From assembly GCA_943787205.1 (NCBI GenBank), contig CALSLN010000001.1:62001-126000 (forward strand): a stretch of DNA of 64,000 nucleotides, written 5' to 3'. This stretch comes from an uncultured Rhodospirillaceae bacterium. Its GTDB lineage: Bacteria; Pseudomonadota; Alphaproteobacteria; Rhodospirillales; Rhodospirillaceae. The position numbers were made by a program, and so were the translations under genes. Positions 27,210 to 36,497 of this stretch are shown one piece after another (the first letter of the stretch is position 1; each line of letters opens with the position of its first letter). The notes beneath the pieces were generated by a model. That model saw only the letters and a list, made by a program, of their open reading frames with translations. It had not been told where the DNA came from and did no database searches.

Positions 27210-28004
27210 CTAACCGCAGTCTGCGATGGCGCGTTTGGCCATCACGCCGATCAAATGGGCGCGGTATTCTGCGGTTGCGTGCAGGTCGCCGTTGAGATTG
27301 TCTGCCGGAACTGAAATGTCAGCGATGGCGTCAGCGGTGAAAGATGATGTGAGCGCTTGCTCCATCTCATTAACCCTAAACACAGTCGGGCCAGCGCCGG
27401 TGATGGCAACACGAATACCGTACTTGGTTTTGGCAACGAAGGCTCCGACGACCGAATAGCGTGATGCCGGATTTGGGAATTTACGGTAGGCCGCAGCGTC
27501 GGGCACTGGGAAGGTCACTTTGGTGACTAATTCACCCTCTTCCAGGGCTGTCTCAAATAAGTCCGTAAAGAAATCATCCGCAGCGATCTCTTTCTTAGTG
27601 GTGTGGACGGTTGCGCCAAGTCCAACCAAAGCGCCTGGGTAATCGGCGGCAGGGTCATTGTTAGCGATGGATCCGCCGATGGTGCCGCGATTTCGCACCT
27701 GTGGGTCGCCTATTAACGACGCGAGATGAGCCAACGCTGGAATTGCTTTTTGAACGTCTTCTGATGCGGCCACGTCTGCGTGGCACGTCATTGCGCCGAT
27801 GGTCACGGTGTCACCATCGACCGAAATGCCACACAAGCCGTCAATGCCGCCCAAATCAATCACGTCAGAGGGCATAGCGAGGCGTTGCTTTAGGGTTGGG
27901 ACCAGCGTCATGCCGCCAGCCATAAAGGTGCCGTCGTCGGCTGAGTCAAAAGCTTGCTGTGCCTCGTCGAGGGACGATACTTTTTTATACTCGAAAGCGT
28001 ACAT
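27210..28004 (-). CDS. Molybdenum hydroxylase FAD-binding medium subunit (CoxM/CutM family)
   Basis: A 264-residue FAD-binding subunit of the xanthine dehydrogenase/aerobic CO dehydrogenase family. It shows FMAGGMTLVPTLKQRLAMPSD (FAD motif A[GA]GGT-like), IGAMTCHADVAAS, RNRGTIGGSIANNDPAADYP (the TIGGS FAD motif) and a CO_deh_flav_C-type C-terminus. It would pass electrons from the Fe-S subunit to an acceptor. Its ATG overlaps the stop of the small subunit (TAATG). The molybdopterin large subunit that should complete the enzyme is not next to it or anywhere in the window. Confidence 0.88.
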   Translation of the reverse strand: MYAFEYKKVSSLDEAQQAFDSADDGTFMAGGMTLVPTLKQRLAMPSDVIDLGGIDGLCGISVDGDTVTIGAMTCHADVAASEDVQKAIPALAHLASLIGDPQVRNRGTIGGSIANNDPAADYPGALVGLGATVHTTKKEIAADDFFTDLFETALEEGELVTKVTFPVPDAAAYRKFPNPASRYSVVGAFVAKTKYGIRVAITGAGPTVFRVNEMEQALTSSFTADAIADISVPADNLNGDLHATAEYRAHLIGVMAKRAIADCG

Positions 28005-28483
28005 TAGGCGCCTCCCTGCATGGCTTTGGACCCGGCTTCAATCGCTTTGACGATGCCTTGGTAGCCCGTGCAGCGGCATAAGTTGCCTTCTAATTCTTCG
28101 CGGATGGTTTTCTCGTCCAGCGCTTCGCCATTGTGCCGCTCGACCATTGCTAGTGCTGACATGATCATCCCCGGCGTGCAGAAACCGCACTGCAGGCCGT
28201 GGTTATCGCGAAAGGCTTCCTGCATGGGATGGAGTGGTCCATCTGCTGGAGCCACACCTTCAATGGTCAGGATGTCTTGGCCATCGGCTTGTACCGCTAG
28301 CAAAGTACAGGCTTTAACGGAGCGCCCATTCATATGAATCGTACACGCACCACATTGACTGGTGTCGCAGCCGACATGGGTGCCCGTAAGGCCTAGCTGG
28401 TAGCGGATAAATTCCACCAGTAAGGTGCGGGGCTCAACCTCGCCGCTTTCTTGTTTGCCATTAATCTTGACCGATATTTGCAT
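28004..28483 (-). CDS. Molybdenum hydroxylase (2Fe-2S) small subunit (CoxS/CutS family)
   Basis: A 159-residue protein with two [2Fe-2S] domains. The plant-ferredoxin-like cluster has [16 protein letters not shown] followed by ACTLLAVQ. The second, helical cluster has [16 protein letters not shown] and [16 protein letters not shown]. All eight cysteines expected for two clusters are visible. It is the electron-transfer subunit of a CO-dehydrogenase/xanthine-dehydrogenase-like enzyme. It is coupled to the FAD subunit by a one-base TAATG overlap and follows coxG at 37 bases. Confidence 0.92.
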   Translation of the reverse strand: MQISVKINGKQESGEVEPRTLLVEFIRYQLGLTGTHVGCDTSQCGACTIHMNGRSVKACTLLAVQADGQDILTIEGVAPADGPLHPMQEAFRDNHGLQCGFCTPGMIMSALAMVERHNGEALDEKTIREELEGNLCRCTGYQGIVKAIEAGSKAMQGGA

Positions 28484-28520
28484 CGTACCTGCGTCCGTTT
28501 TTTTGCGGTTGGTGTTGTCT

Positions 28521-29180
28521 TTAGCCGAAGATAGTCCAAATCAAGCCAAGAGCGAAGAGACCTAAAATGATCGACAGCCAAATCTCAAATGAAATCGGTT
28601 TAAAGGTGTTTAGGGGGTCGGGCTTCTGAAGCGTCTTTAGCGGCGAAGGCTGGGATTGGATCGCGTCAGAAACGGCAGTTTCTTCTACAGTCGGCGCTTT
28701 GGGCTCAATCGTAGAGCCCGCTTCCATGTCTCCAGCTGACAGAGCCGCAGCCTCCGTACTGAATTTGGAGAAAAATTGATCAGCCATCTTTTTGGCCGTT
28801 GAATCAATGAGGCGGCTGCCAATCTGGGCTAGTTTGCCGCCCACGTTGGCTTTGACCTCGTAACTCAACGTTGTGCCTGTGCCGGATTCAACAAGGCTAA
28901 CCTTCGCGCCGCCTTTTGCGAATCCTGCGGCGCCGCCCTTGCCCTCACCGGAGATCGTGTAGCCATTGGGCGGGTCCATATCAGACAGAGTAACCGCGCC
29001 GGTAAACTTAGCTTTGACCGGTCCGACTTTGGCGGACACTGTTGCTTCTAGCTCTGTGTCTGAGTGCTTCGTGATTGATTCGCAGCCCGGGATACAGGCC
29101 TTCAGGACCTCAACATCGTTCAGGGCAGCCCAAACGGCTTCCCGTGGTGCAGCGATGTCGTATGACCCATTCATATCCAT
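28521..29180 (-). CDS. CoxG-like SRPBCC protein with C-terminal membrane anchor
   Basis: A 219-residue protein. Residues 1-145 form a CoxG/SRPBCC domain ([69 protein letters not shown]). A linker leads to a C-terminal transmembrane helix ([20 protein letters not shown]). In Oligotropha the CoxG protein recruits CO dehydrogenase to the membrane. Here it precedes CoxS and CoxM genes with no CoxL, so it probably anchors or matures a related molybdenum hydroxylase whose large subunit is elsewhere. Confidence 0.88.
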   Translation of the reverse strand: MDMNGSYDIAAPREAVWAALNDVEVLKACIPGCESITKHSDTELEATVSAKVGPVKAKFTGAVTLSDMDPPNGYTISGEGKGGAAGFAKGGAKVSLVESGTGTTLSYEVKANVGGKLAQIGSRLIDSTAKKMADQFFSKFSTEAAALSAGDMEAGSTIEPKAPTVEETAVSDAIQSQPSPLKTLQKPDPLNTFKPISFEIWLSIILGLFALGLIWTIFG

Positions 29181-29255
29181 AGTGTGCGTCTCCTGCGCGC
29201 GATCTTCGGCACGGTTTGCCTCGCCTTCGCATAAATTGCAACCGGTCAGCCGGTC

Positions 29256-31028
29256 CTAGTGTTTATGGGCGACACTTGCGCCTGATGGCAGTCGAATATC
29301 ATCAACAAGATCTTGAACCGCCTGTGGGGGTGCCGCGGTCATAGCTGCGACAAGGCCCGCGACAGCGAAGTTAAGCAGGGCGCCAATAAAGCCAATGCCT
29401 TCGGGCGATATGCCAAACAGCCAATTGGCCGCTGTGTTGCTGTCTGGACTGATGAACTTGAAGTACACGATATAACTGAAGGTGAACCCGAGCCCGGCGA
29501 CCATTCCCGCTATGGCTCCTTCTTTATTCATGCGCTTCGAGAACACGCCCAACAAGATGGCTGGGAACAATGACGCCGCGGCAAGGCCGAATGCGAAGGC
29601 CACAACCTGCGCAACAAAGGCCGGTGGGTAGATTCCAAACAGCCCGGCAAGACCCAGGGCAACGGCAATTGCGATTCTCGCGTAAAGTAATTCTTGTCGT
29701 TCACTCAGTGTCGGGGAGAATGTTTTTTTGAGTAGGTCGTGCGACACGGCGGCAGAGATCACCAGCAACAAACCAGCGGCCGTGGACAACGCAGCCGCTA
29801 AGCCACCTGCCGCCACCAGTGCAACAACCCAATCGGGCAGCGCAGCGATTTCGGGATTGGCGAGAACGATAATGTCGCGGTCGACATAAACTTCGTTGTC
29901 TGTGTCGGTGGTCGCGTTAGCCATTAAGCGCTGGCCGGACTCTCCGCGCTCATCAGTGAAGTCAGGCGCGCCAGCGAATGGAGCTCCTGCCCGGTACTGT
30001 AACCGCCCATCATCATTTTTGTCCTGCCATGCAACGAGTCCGATGTCTTCCCAGTTACGAAACCAAGCCGGCGTTTCTTCGTATGGTTTTTCATTCACAG
30101 ACTCGACGAAATTAAGGCGCGCGAACACTGCCACAGCTGGGGCGGTCGTGTAGAGAATCGCGATAAAGATGAGCGCCCACCCTGCAGAGCGCCGCGCATC
30201 GGACACTTTTGGTACTGTAAAAAAGCGAACAATCACGTGCGGTAGCCCAGCTGTACCGATCATCAATGCCGCTGTAATCGCAAAGACATCGATGGTTGAT
30301 TTTGCCCCGGCTGTGTATGCCCCAAAGCCAAGATCAAGGAGGACTCCATCTAGGGTTTCCAATACAGCTCGGCCCGAACCATCGGCCATGGTGCCACCAA
30401 ACCCGAGCTGTGGAATGGGCGAGCCAGAGACGAGAATCGAGATAAAGATTGCCGGGACCATATAGGCAAAGATTAAGACGCAGTATTGAGCCGCTTGCGT
30501 GTACGTAATGCCTTTCATGCCGCCAAGTGCTGCGTAAATAAAGACGATGGCCATGCCGATCATCACACCGGTAGCGATCTCCACTTCCAGGAACCGCGAG
30601 AACACGATGCCAACGCCGCGCATCTGCCCGGCGATATAGGTGAACGAAATAAAGATCAAACACACAACGGCAACGACCCGCGCCGCCTTCGAGTAGTACC
30701 GTTCGCCAATAAAATCGGGCACGGTGAACTGACCAAATTTACGCAGATAGGGCGCCAGCAAGAGGGCTAACAATACGTAACCACCCGTCCAACCCAGCAA
30801 GTAGACAGCGCCGTCGCGACCCATGAAGGCAATGATGCCAGCCATTGAAATAAAGGACGCTGCGCTCATCCAGTCTGCTGCCGTTGCCATTCCATTCACG
30901 ACGGGGTGTACGCCGCCGCCCGCGACATAAAAATCAGTGGTCGATTTCGCCCGGGCCCAAAGCGCGATCGCGATATAAATGGCAAACGTGATTCCAACAA
31001 AAATGTAGGTCAGGACTTGAACGCTCAT
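29256..31028 (-). CDS. Sodium:solute symporter family protein (VC_2705-like)
   Basis: A 590-residue protein with about 13 membrane helices. Its start (YIFVGITFAIYIAIALWARA), DFYVAGGGVHPVVNGMATAADWMSAASFI and the GLPHVIVRFFTVP segment match the SSS family. The long hydrophilic insert around residues 320-395 is typical of the VC_2705 subfamily, acetate-permease-like carriers that work with a DUF4212 small protein. It overlaps the DUF4212 gene by 4 bases (ATGA), confirming the pair. The substrate is probably a short-chain organic acid, but this is not shown. Confidence 0.9.
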   Translation of the reverse strand: MSVQVLTYIFVGITFAIYIAIALWARAKSTTDFYVAGGGVHPVVNGMATAADWMSAASFISMAGIIAFMGRDGAVYLLGWTGGYVLLALLLAPYLRKFGQFTVPDFIGERYYSKAARVVAVVCLIFISFTYIAGQMRGVGIVFSRFLEVEIATGVMIGMAIVFIYAALGGMKGITYTQAAQYCVLIFAYMVPAIFISILVSGSPIPQLGFGGTMADGSGRAVLETLDGVLLDLGFGAYTAGAKSTIDVFAITAALMIGTAGLPHVIVRFFTVPKVSDARRSAGWALIFIAILYTTAPAVAVFARLNFVESVNEKPYEETPAWFRNWEDIGLVAWQDKNDDGRLQYRAGAPFAGAPDFTDERGESGQRLMANATTDTDNEVYVDRDIIVLANPEIAALPDWVVALVAAGGLAAALSTAAGLLLVISAAVSHDLLKKTFSPTLSERQELLYARIAIAVALGLAGLFGIYPPAFVAQVVAFAFGLAAASLFPAILLGVFSKRMNKEGAIAGMVAGLGFTFSYIVYFKFISPDSNTAANWLFGISPEGIGFIGALLNFAVAGLVAAMTAAPPQAVQDLVDDIRLPSGASVAHKH

Positions 31029-31411
31029 GATGTGTGTTCTCCTGCCGTGTCGCTGGTCTTGTCATCGTCTTCGACACCGTAGGCGCGATCGATTCGGCTC
31101 ATGCCGATGACATAAACAAAAATCAAAACGACAAAGACGTAGATGGCCCCTTGTTGGGCGAACCAGAAACCGAGGGGAAAGCCAAGGAACGTGTATTGAT
31201 CAAGCGTGTCGGCGAAAATAATGCCCGCACCAAAGGAAACCGAAAACCAGACCACCAGCAGGGCGCCTAAGAATTTCAGGTTGGCTTGCCAGTAATCTGA
31301 AAGGCGAGTTTCAGAAACCGTATCGCCGTCGTGGCTGGATTGTTCGACCGGGTTGCCCTGGTCGTCATGGTGATACACCGATGTCTGATGATCTTGTTGT
31401 TCCCCGGCCAT
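31025..31411 (-). CDS. DUF4212 small subunit of sodium/solute symporter
   Basis: About 128 residues. A hydrophilic N-terminus is followed by YWQANLKFLGALLVVWFSVS, LGFPLGFWFAQQGAIYVFVV and YVIGMSRIDRAYGV, the two-helix pattern of DUF4212 proteins that accompany SSS carriers. The ATG at 31411 has AAGGGG at good spacing; a GTG two codons upstream is also possible. Its stop overlaps the start of the symporter gene (ATGA). Confidence 0.9.
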   Translation of the reverse strand: MAGEQQDHQTSVYHHDDQGNPVEQSSHDGDTVSETRLSDYWQANLKFLGALLVVWFSVSFGAGIIFADTLDQYTFLGFPLGFWFAQQGAIYVFVVLIFVYVIGMSRIDRAYGVEDDDKTSDTAGEHTS

Positions 31412-31479
31412 GCCCACCCCTTAAATGTTTGCTTGCCTAATCTTCGCCCCAATCTCTCGGGATGATAAGGTAAAGCGCT

Positions 31480-32508
31480 ATGACTGAACAACAAACTGAC
31501 ATTGTGCCACCGGCGGCACCGCCTCCCAGCCTAAAGCCAGATATCGCGTCTGATATCCTTGATCAGGCTATTGCGCGCTATTCGGACCATTGTCGGGCAC
31601 GCGTCCCTGATTTCGTCTCACAGACCTATGGCTGGAAAGGCGCAGCCAGGCTTCATCGCAAGGCTTTGGGGTGGGATCTTGTTCGTGCTCCAGCGAATAT
31701 CGTTTTGTCCGGCGCCACGGGCATGGCCCGGATCGGCGGCCTAGCGGCTCGCTCAATGGGAGCGAAACGCGTCGGTGAGCGCTTAGGTAAGTTTCAGCTC
31801 TTGCTGGAAACAGATGTTGGCCGTGAAGTGGTTTGGCGTCTCCATTCAGACCTTCTCATGATCCCCTATCAACAGCCCGGACGGGCAAGTTTGGCAGATG
31901 GGCTTTTTGACGAAGTCTTGTCTGATCCCCGTGTTGTTGGCCACCTGGACGCCGTTATGTCTGCAATAGCGGCGGAAACAGACAAACGCGCTTATAAAAG
32001 TCGTCTTGATCGCGTGTTGTCAGAATATGTGGGTGCCCGGGCTCCCGCGACGGATATCACGGCAGCCCTCATGACAGCGTCCATTGGTTATGCGGCCTAT
32101 CACAAAGCCACGCCCGGTTTGGTGTCGCTCAGTTCGACCGTGGCTGTATCGGTGGCGCACACCGTCGCTGTCTCTGGGTTTTGGGCCGGTCCCGCTGCGG
32201 GAAGTTTCTACTATGCTCTAGTGGGTGCACCGGCAGCGTCTACACTCCTAACAGCCGGTGTGTTTGCTGGCTTAACCGTTCCAGCCGCAGCGCTGACGGC
32301 CCTGGCCGGGCTCGTATCTGATCCGATCCAAGCGTCCACGGGATTTCATCACCGCCGGCTTCACCGTTTTATTGATACGTTTGAGAATAACCTCACGTCA
32401 GATCAGGAAGCCCGTCTGCCGTTGCGCTCTCACTACGCAGCGCGTTTGGTGGATCTTTGGGATTGGACGACGGTCGCCTATAGCCTGACAGCGAAGTCTG
32501 CGCTTTAG
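31480..32508 (+). CDS. Putative DUF6635/EcsC-like membrane-associated protein
   Basis: A 342-residue protein not recognised with certainty. The N-terminal third is soluble and basic (ARVPDFVSQTYGWKGAARLH, ALGWDLVRAPANIVL). The region from about residue 195 to 285 is alanine-rich and hydrophobic with two to three potential helices (ALVGAPAASTLLTAGVFAGL). The C-terminus is hydrophilic with ARLVDLWDWTTVAYSLTAKS. The pattern recalls DUF6635, with a weaker resemblance to EcsC. It is divergent from the DUF4212/symporter operon across about 70 bases and converges on dinB. Confidence 0.55.
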   Translation: MTEQQTDIVPPAAPPPSLKPDIASDILDQAIARYSDHCRARVPDFVSQTYGWKGAARLHRKALGWDLVRAPANIVLSGATGMARIGGLAARSMGAKRVGERLGKFQLLLETDVGREVVWRLHSDLLMIPYQQPGRASLADGLFDEVLSDPRVVGHLDAVMSAIAAETDKRAYKSRLDRVLSEYVGARAPATDITAALMTASIGYAAYHKATPGLVSLSSTVAVSVAHTVAVSGFWAGPAAGSFYYALVGAPAASTLLTAGVFAGLTVPAAALTALAGLVSDPIQASTGFHHRRLHRFIDTFENNLTSDQEARLPLRSHYAARLVDLWDWTTVAYSLTAKSAL

Positions 32509-32532
32509 CCGGGCGGTTACGTCTTCTCGCCT

Positions 32533-33801
32533 TTAGTCTCCACGCCCTTTCCGAATCGCTTTGTTGCCAAATTTTGCACGGACCGCATCCATGGCGTGTT
32601 CGACATTTTTAACGTGCTCTAAATCGTCAGCGAGCAAATCAGGGAGGTCGGCTACGGCAGATTCAGTGAGGGCGTTTGCCCCGATGCCGATAAGTCGGAA
32701 GGGGCCTCGTTTCAGCTCGCGCTCAAGCATGGGCGTTACCGTTCTGTACAACACTTCGGCCAGCTGGGTTGGCGAGTTCAAGGTTAGGCTGCGGGTGAGC
32801 GAGCGAAATCGAGAGGTCTTGAGTTTTAGCGTGATGGAGCCACCGGCTACGGATTTGGCCTTTAGGCGCGTTGAGACGTCCTCACAAACGGACCAAAGCC
32901 TTTTCAGAAGGGTTGGTAAATCTCCTATGTCGCGGTCAAAGGTTCTTTCTGCGGAGATGCTTTTGGCCTTTCTCTCAGTCGTAATTCGGCGTGTGTCTTC
33001 ACCTCGACTGAGTCGCGCTAAGTGCTGGCCAGTATCTCCATAACGGCTTTCCAAATCCTGAGGTGTGAGGGCCTGGAGGTCACCTATTGAAAAAAGCCCA
33101 TCGACTTTAAGGCGGTTGGCTAATGAGGGGCCAACACCCGGAATAGAGTCGATGGATTGGGTGTGCAGGAAGGATACAGAGTCGTGGCGTCCGATAACGG
33201 CGAAACCGTTCGGCTTGTCTAGTTCTGACGCCATCTTGGCTAGAAATTTATTGTAACTGAGGCCGATCGAAACAGTGATGCCAACCTGTCGCGCGATATC
33301 TTTCGCTAACGATGCAAGTGTGACCGACGGTGGCTGACCATGAAGGCGGATTGTCCCAGATAAATCTAAGTAGGCTTCGTCAACCGAGACCGGTTCGACC
33401 AAGGGTGTCGCCGAGCTTAGAATGTCGCGAATCTGATGGCTCGCGACGCGATATTTTTCCATATTGGGGCGCATCACGACTGCATGGGGGCAAAGCTGCA
33501 GTGCTTTGTACATGGGCATGGCGGATCGAGGTCCGTAGGGTCGTGCGATATAACAGGCTGTCGCGACGACGCCGCGCTTTCCACCGCCAATGAGCAGCGG
33601 CTTATCAATAAGGCTCGGATCGTCTCTTTTCTCGATGGCCGCGTAGAACGCGTCGCAATCGATATGGGCAATGCTCAACTGTCCCAATTCACCATGCGCG
33701 ATCATGCGATCTGATCCACACTGTGGGCAGATGTCACTTTCGCGCGTGTCGGCATAAAGGCAATCGCGACACAGTGCGCTGATAGGAGGTTGAGAAACCA
33801 T
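32533..33801 (-). CDS. dinB: DNA polymerase IV with N-terminal zinc ribbon
   Basis: A 422-residue Y-family translesion polymerase. The first 30 residues form a putative zinc ribbon (CRDC ... CPQC, C-x2-C-x11-C-x2-C). The catalytic core follows with HIDCDAFYAAIEKRDD, the second carboxylates in VEPVSVDEAYLDLSG, YNKFLAKMASELDKPNG, and the helix-hairpin-helix IPGVGPSLANRLKVDG, then the little-finger domain. The zinc-ribbon form is common in Alphaproteobacteria. No LexA box was recognised upstream. It converges on the DUF6635-like gene. Confidence 0.95.
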   Translation of the reverse strand: MVSQPPISALCRDCLYADTRESDICPQCGSDRMIAHGELGQLSIAHIDCDAFYAAIEKRDDPSLIDKPLLIGGGKRGVVATACYIARPYGPRSAMPMYKALQLCPHAVVMRPNMEKYRVASHQIRDILSSATPLVEPVSVDEAYLDLSGTIRLHGQPPSVTLASLAKDIARQVGITVSIGLSYNKFLAKMASELDKPNGFAVIGRHDSVSFLHTQSIDSIPGVGPSLANRLKVDGLFSIGDLQALTPQDLESRYGDTGQHLARLSRGEDTRRITTERKAKSISAERTFDRDIGDLPTLLKRLWSVCEDVSTRLKAKSVAGGSITLKLKTSRFRSLTRSLTLNSPTQLAEVLYRTVTPMLERELKRGPFRLIGIGANALTESAVADLPDLLADDLEHVKNVEHAMDAVRAKFGNKAIRKGRGD

Positions 33802-33907
33802 AGTTTAAACCGTGTTAATCTATGCTTGGCGTATATCGATGATGAACGGTGCAGGGTTTGGCTCTTGACCGTTCTAAAGCGAAGCGTCAAACCCATTGAG
33901 CCATATC

Positions 33908-34612
33908 ATGATCCAGCCATCACCGCCTCCCCCTGTTAATCCTTTAACCCGTGAAAGCTTATCGGCAGATGCGGTGAGGCAATCTATTCGCGATGCCAAT
34001 CCACAGATATCGGTCTGGACGGATGCCCAACTTGATGAGTCTTTGTCGCGAACTCTGAGCGCGAAACCGAAACAGCGCGACGTCTGGGTCTTCGGCTATG
34101 GGTCTCTTCTTTGGAATCCGATTATTGACGTCGTGAAGCAGCGTGTTGGCACGGTGTACGGATATCGCCGCCGCTTTTGTATGGTTGCCCCCACAGGGCG
34201 TGGAACGCGGGAGAGGCCAGGCCTCGTGCTTGCGCTTGATGCCGGTGGAAGTTGTCAGGGCATGGCTTTGAAAGTTAATCCCGCTCGTGTCGAGCAAGAG
34301 TTGTCACTTCTGTGGCGTCGCGAAATGGTTGTCGGTTCGTACACGCCGAAGTGGGTTACGATGCATCACTCACGAGGGCGCCGTTCAGCACTCACCTTTG
34401 TTATGAACCGTGAGCACCGATCCTATCGTGGCTCATTGACCCCAGCAAAGACGGCGAAGATTTTGGCACATGCGACGGGTGTTCTCGGCAGCAATGCCGA
34501 ATATCTTTTCGATACAGTTGATCACTTGAATCAATGGGGTTTGGGCGATAGACCCCTAGACGATTTAGTAAAGCGCGTTCGGCGTATTCACAAAAGGACA
34601 AGACATGAGTGA
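33908..34612 (+). CDS. chaC: Gamma-glutamylcyclotransferase, ChaC-like
   Basis: A roughly 234-residue protein of the ChaC family. VFGYGSLLWNPIIDVV is the substrate-binding YGSL motif, YRRRFCMVAPTGRGTRERPG follows, and the C-terminus has ATGVLGSNAEYLFDTVDHL. ChaC enzymes cut glutathione to 5-oxoproline and Cys-Gly in the cytoplasm. The ATG at 33908 is preferred; a TTG four codons earlier is in frame. Its end overlaps the ABC exporter by 8 bases, so the two genes form an operon. Confidence 0.9.
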   Translation: MIQPSPPPPVNPLTRESLSADAVRQSIRDANPQISVWTDAQLDESLSRTLSAKPKQRDVWVFGYGSLLWNPIIDVVKQRVGTVYGYRRRFCMVAPTGRGTRERPGLVLALDAGGSCQGMALKVNPARVEQELSLLWRREMVVGSYTPKWVTMHHSRGRRSALTFVMNREHRSYRGSLTPAKTAKILAHATGVLGSNAEYLFDTVDHLNQWGLGDRPLDDLVKRVRRIHKRTRHE

Positions 34613-36413
34613 CCAACGGGGCGCTGCGCGTATGGCTATGATGGATCGACCTAAGGGCTCTGACCGTCGCTATCTCTATCGTATGTTCGGGTTTATGCGG
34701 CCGTACGGGATGGCGCTGACGTTTGCAGCGATTGCCTTAGTGGTGACGTCAGGGGCCACCTTGTCCATTGGTCTTGGCGTCAAATTTCTAATAGACAACG
34801 GTCTGTCAGCGGGAGATCCGGCGTTTCTTGATCAAGGCCTCTACGTCTTAATGGCGATCGTGTTGGTCATTTCTGTTGGGACGTATTTCCGGTTCTATTT
34901 TGTGTCTTGGGTGGGTGAGCGCGTTGTCGCTGATATGAGGCAAGCGGTTTACGCGCAGGTCCTAAAACTTAGCCCTGGTTTTTTTGAGGTCACAAAAACG
35001 GGCGAGATTTTGTCCCGCCTGACGACAGACACGTCTCTCCTGCAAACCGTTATCGGTTCTTCGTTGTCCATCGCACTCAGAAATGCGCTGACGCTCATCG
35101 GTGGTATCGGTCTGTTGGTTTACACAAACGCGAAACTTGCCGGCCTTGTGGCGTTAATTATTCCGGCTGTTGTCGTGCCTATCATTTGGTACGGGCGTCG
35201 CGTTCGGCGCCTCTCGCGCGACAGCCAAGACCGCGTCGCTGACGTGGGATCTTACGCTGAAGAAAGCTTAAACGCCATTCGGACAGTGCAGTCCTACAGC
35301 CATGAAGACGTCGATGAGAAACGGTTCTCTGACGAAGTTGAGGGCGCCTTCTCCGTCGCTATTCGTCGTATCAGCGCGCGGGCAATGCTTGGCGGGGTCG
35401 TCATACTTCTGGTGTTCGGTGCCATCAGTTTTATTTTGTGGGCTGGTGGCCAAGATGTCATCTCAGGCGAAATTTCCGCTGGTGAACTCACATCTTTCGT
35501 CTTTTACGCTGTGTTGGTCGCGGGTGCGACGGGCGCGCTAACGGAAGTCATCGGAGACCTTCAACGTGCGGCTGGCGCGACAGAGCGTCTGATTGAGTTG
35601 CTTGAAACTGAACCTGACATTCGTCCACCCGCAGAGCCAGTTGCAATGCCCGAGCCAGCCACGGGAGCGGTCAATTTTGATAACGTGACGTTCCATTATC
35701 CGTCTCGTCCGGACGTTGCCGCGCTCAACGGTTTGAGCCTCGACGTGAAGCCTGGTGAAACCGTTGCTCTAGTGGGGCCGTCCGGCGCTGGTAAAACCAC
35801 GGTGTTTCAGTTGCTCTTGAGGTTTTACGATCCACAGGGCGGTACAGTGGCGATCGACGGGGTCGATCTCAAAAATGCTGATCCGGTCGCTGCGCGCAGT
35901 CGCATTGGTTTGGTGGCGCAGGACCCTGTGATCTTTGCCGCAGATGCGTGGGAAAACATCCGATACGGTCGACCGGATGCGTCGGACGATGAAGTTCGCG
36001 CTGCCGCGGAAGCCGCCGTTGCAACAGAATTCCTTGATCGTTTGCCTGAGGGACTCAACACGTTCCTTGGTGAAAAGGGGATGCGTTTGTCCGGTGGCCA
36101 GAAGCAGCGCATTGCGATCGCGCGGGCGATTCTACGTGACCCTGCTGTTCTTCTCTTAGATGAAGCGACGAGCGCGCTCGATGCAGAGAACGAGCGTCTC
36201 GTGCAAAAAGCTTTGGAAGTCGTCATGGATGGGCGCACCACAATGGCTATCGCCCACCGTCTTGCTACGGTTGTACAAGCCGACCGTATTGCGGTTCTTG
36301 AGGGTGGAACGCTTATTGCGACCGGTTCACATAACGCGTTGCTTGAGTCGAATCCGCTCTATGCGCGCCTGGCAAAGTTGCAATTCTCAGCTGAATCACA
36401 GGCTGGCGTGTAA
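34605..36413 (+). CDS. ABC exporter, fused transmembrane and ATPase (MsbA/ABCB type)
   Basis: A 602-residue half-transporter. The first 330 residues carry six membrane helices of the ABC type 1 exporter fold. The nucleotide-binding domain has Walker A GPSGAGKTT, the Q-loop VAQDP, signature LSGGQKQR, Walker B VLLLDEAT and the H-loop AHRLAT. It should act as a homodimer exporting a lipid, drug or peptide. It overlaps chaC by 8 bases, which suggests coupled expression, possibly with export of a glutathione-linked compound; that is inference. Confidence 0.92.
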   Translation: MSDQRGAARMAMMDRPKGSDRRYLYRMFGFMRPYGMALTFAAIALVVTSGATLSIGLGVKFLIDNGLSAGDPAFLDQGLYVLMAIVLVISVGTYFRFYFVSWVGERVVADMRQAVYAQVLKLSPGFFEVTKTGEILSRLTTDTSLLQTVIGSSLSIALRNALTLIGGIGLLVYTNAKLAGLVALIIPAVVVPIIWYGRRVRRLSRDSQDRVADVGSYAEESLNAIRTVQSYSHEDVDEKRFSDEVEGAFSVAIRRISARAMLGGVVILLVFGAISFILWAGGQDVISGEISAGELTSFVFYAVLVAGATGALTEVIGDLQRAAGATERLIELLETEPDIRPPAEPVAMPEPATGAVNFDNVTFHYPSRPDVAALNGLSLDVKPGETVALVGPSGAGKTTVFQLLLRFYDPQGGTVAIDGVDLKNADPVAARSRIGLVAQDPVIFAADAWENIRYGRPDASDDEVRAAAEAAVATEFLDRLPEGLNTFLGEKGMRLSGGQKQRIAIARAILRDPAVLLLDEATSALDAENERLVQKALEVVMDGRTTMAIAHRLATVVQADRIAVLEGGTLIATGSHNALLESNPLYARLAKLQFSAESQAGV

Positions 36414-36474
36414 CTCTAGCGATTTGTACCGGGGTTGTTTCTGGGGTATAAATAGAATTCGAGTCCAAACTATT

Positions 36475-36492
36475 AGGGTGTTTGCGCACCCT
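36475..36492 (+). terminator. Small hairpin between ABC exporter and histidine kinase
   Basis: AGGGTG-TTTGCG-CACCCT forms a perfect 6-bp stem with a 6-base loop, followed by TTAAAG rather than a clean T run. It lies about 60 bases after the ABC exporter stop and just before the kinase frame. It may attenuate or end the chaC-ABC transcript. Confidence 0.35.
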
Positions 36493-36497
36493 TAAAG

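Noticed and set aside
27210-29180. Complete aerobic CO dehydrogenase
   Set aside because: No large subunit and so no active-site loop to judge CO oxidation; only accessory subunits are present.
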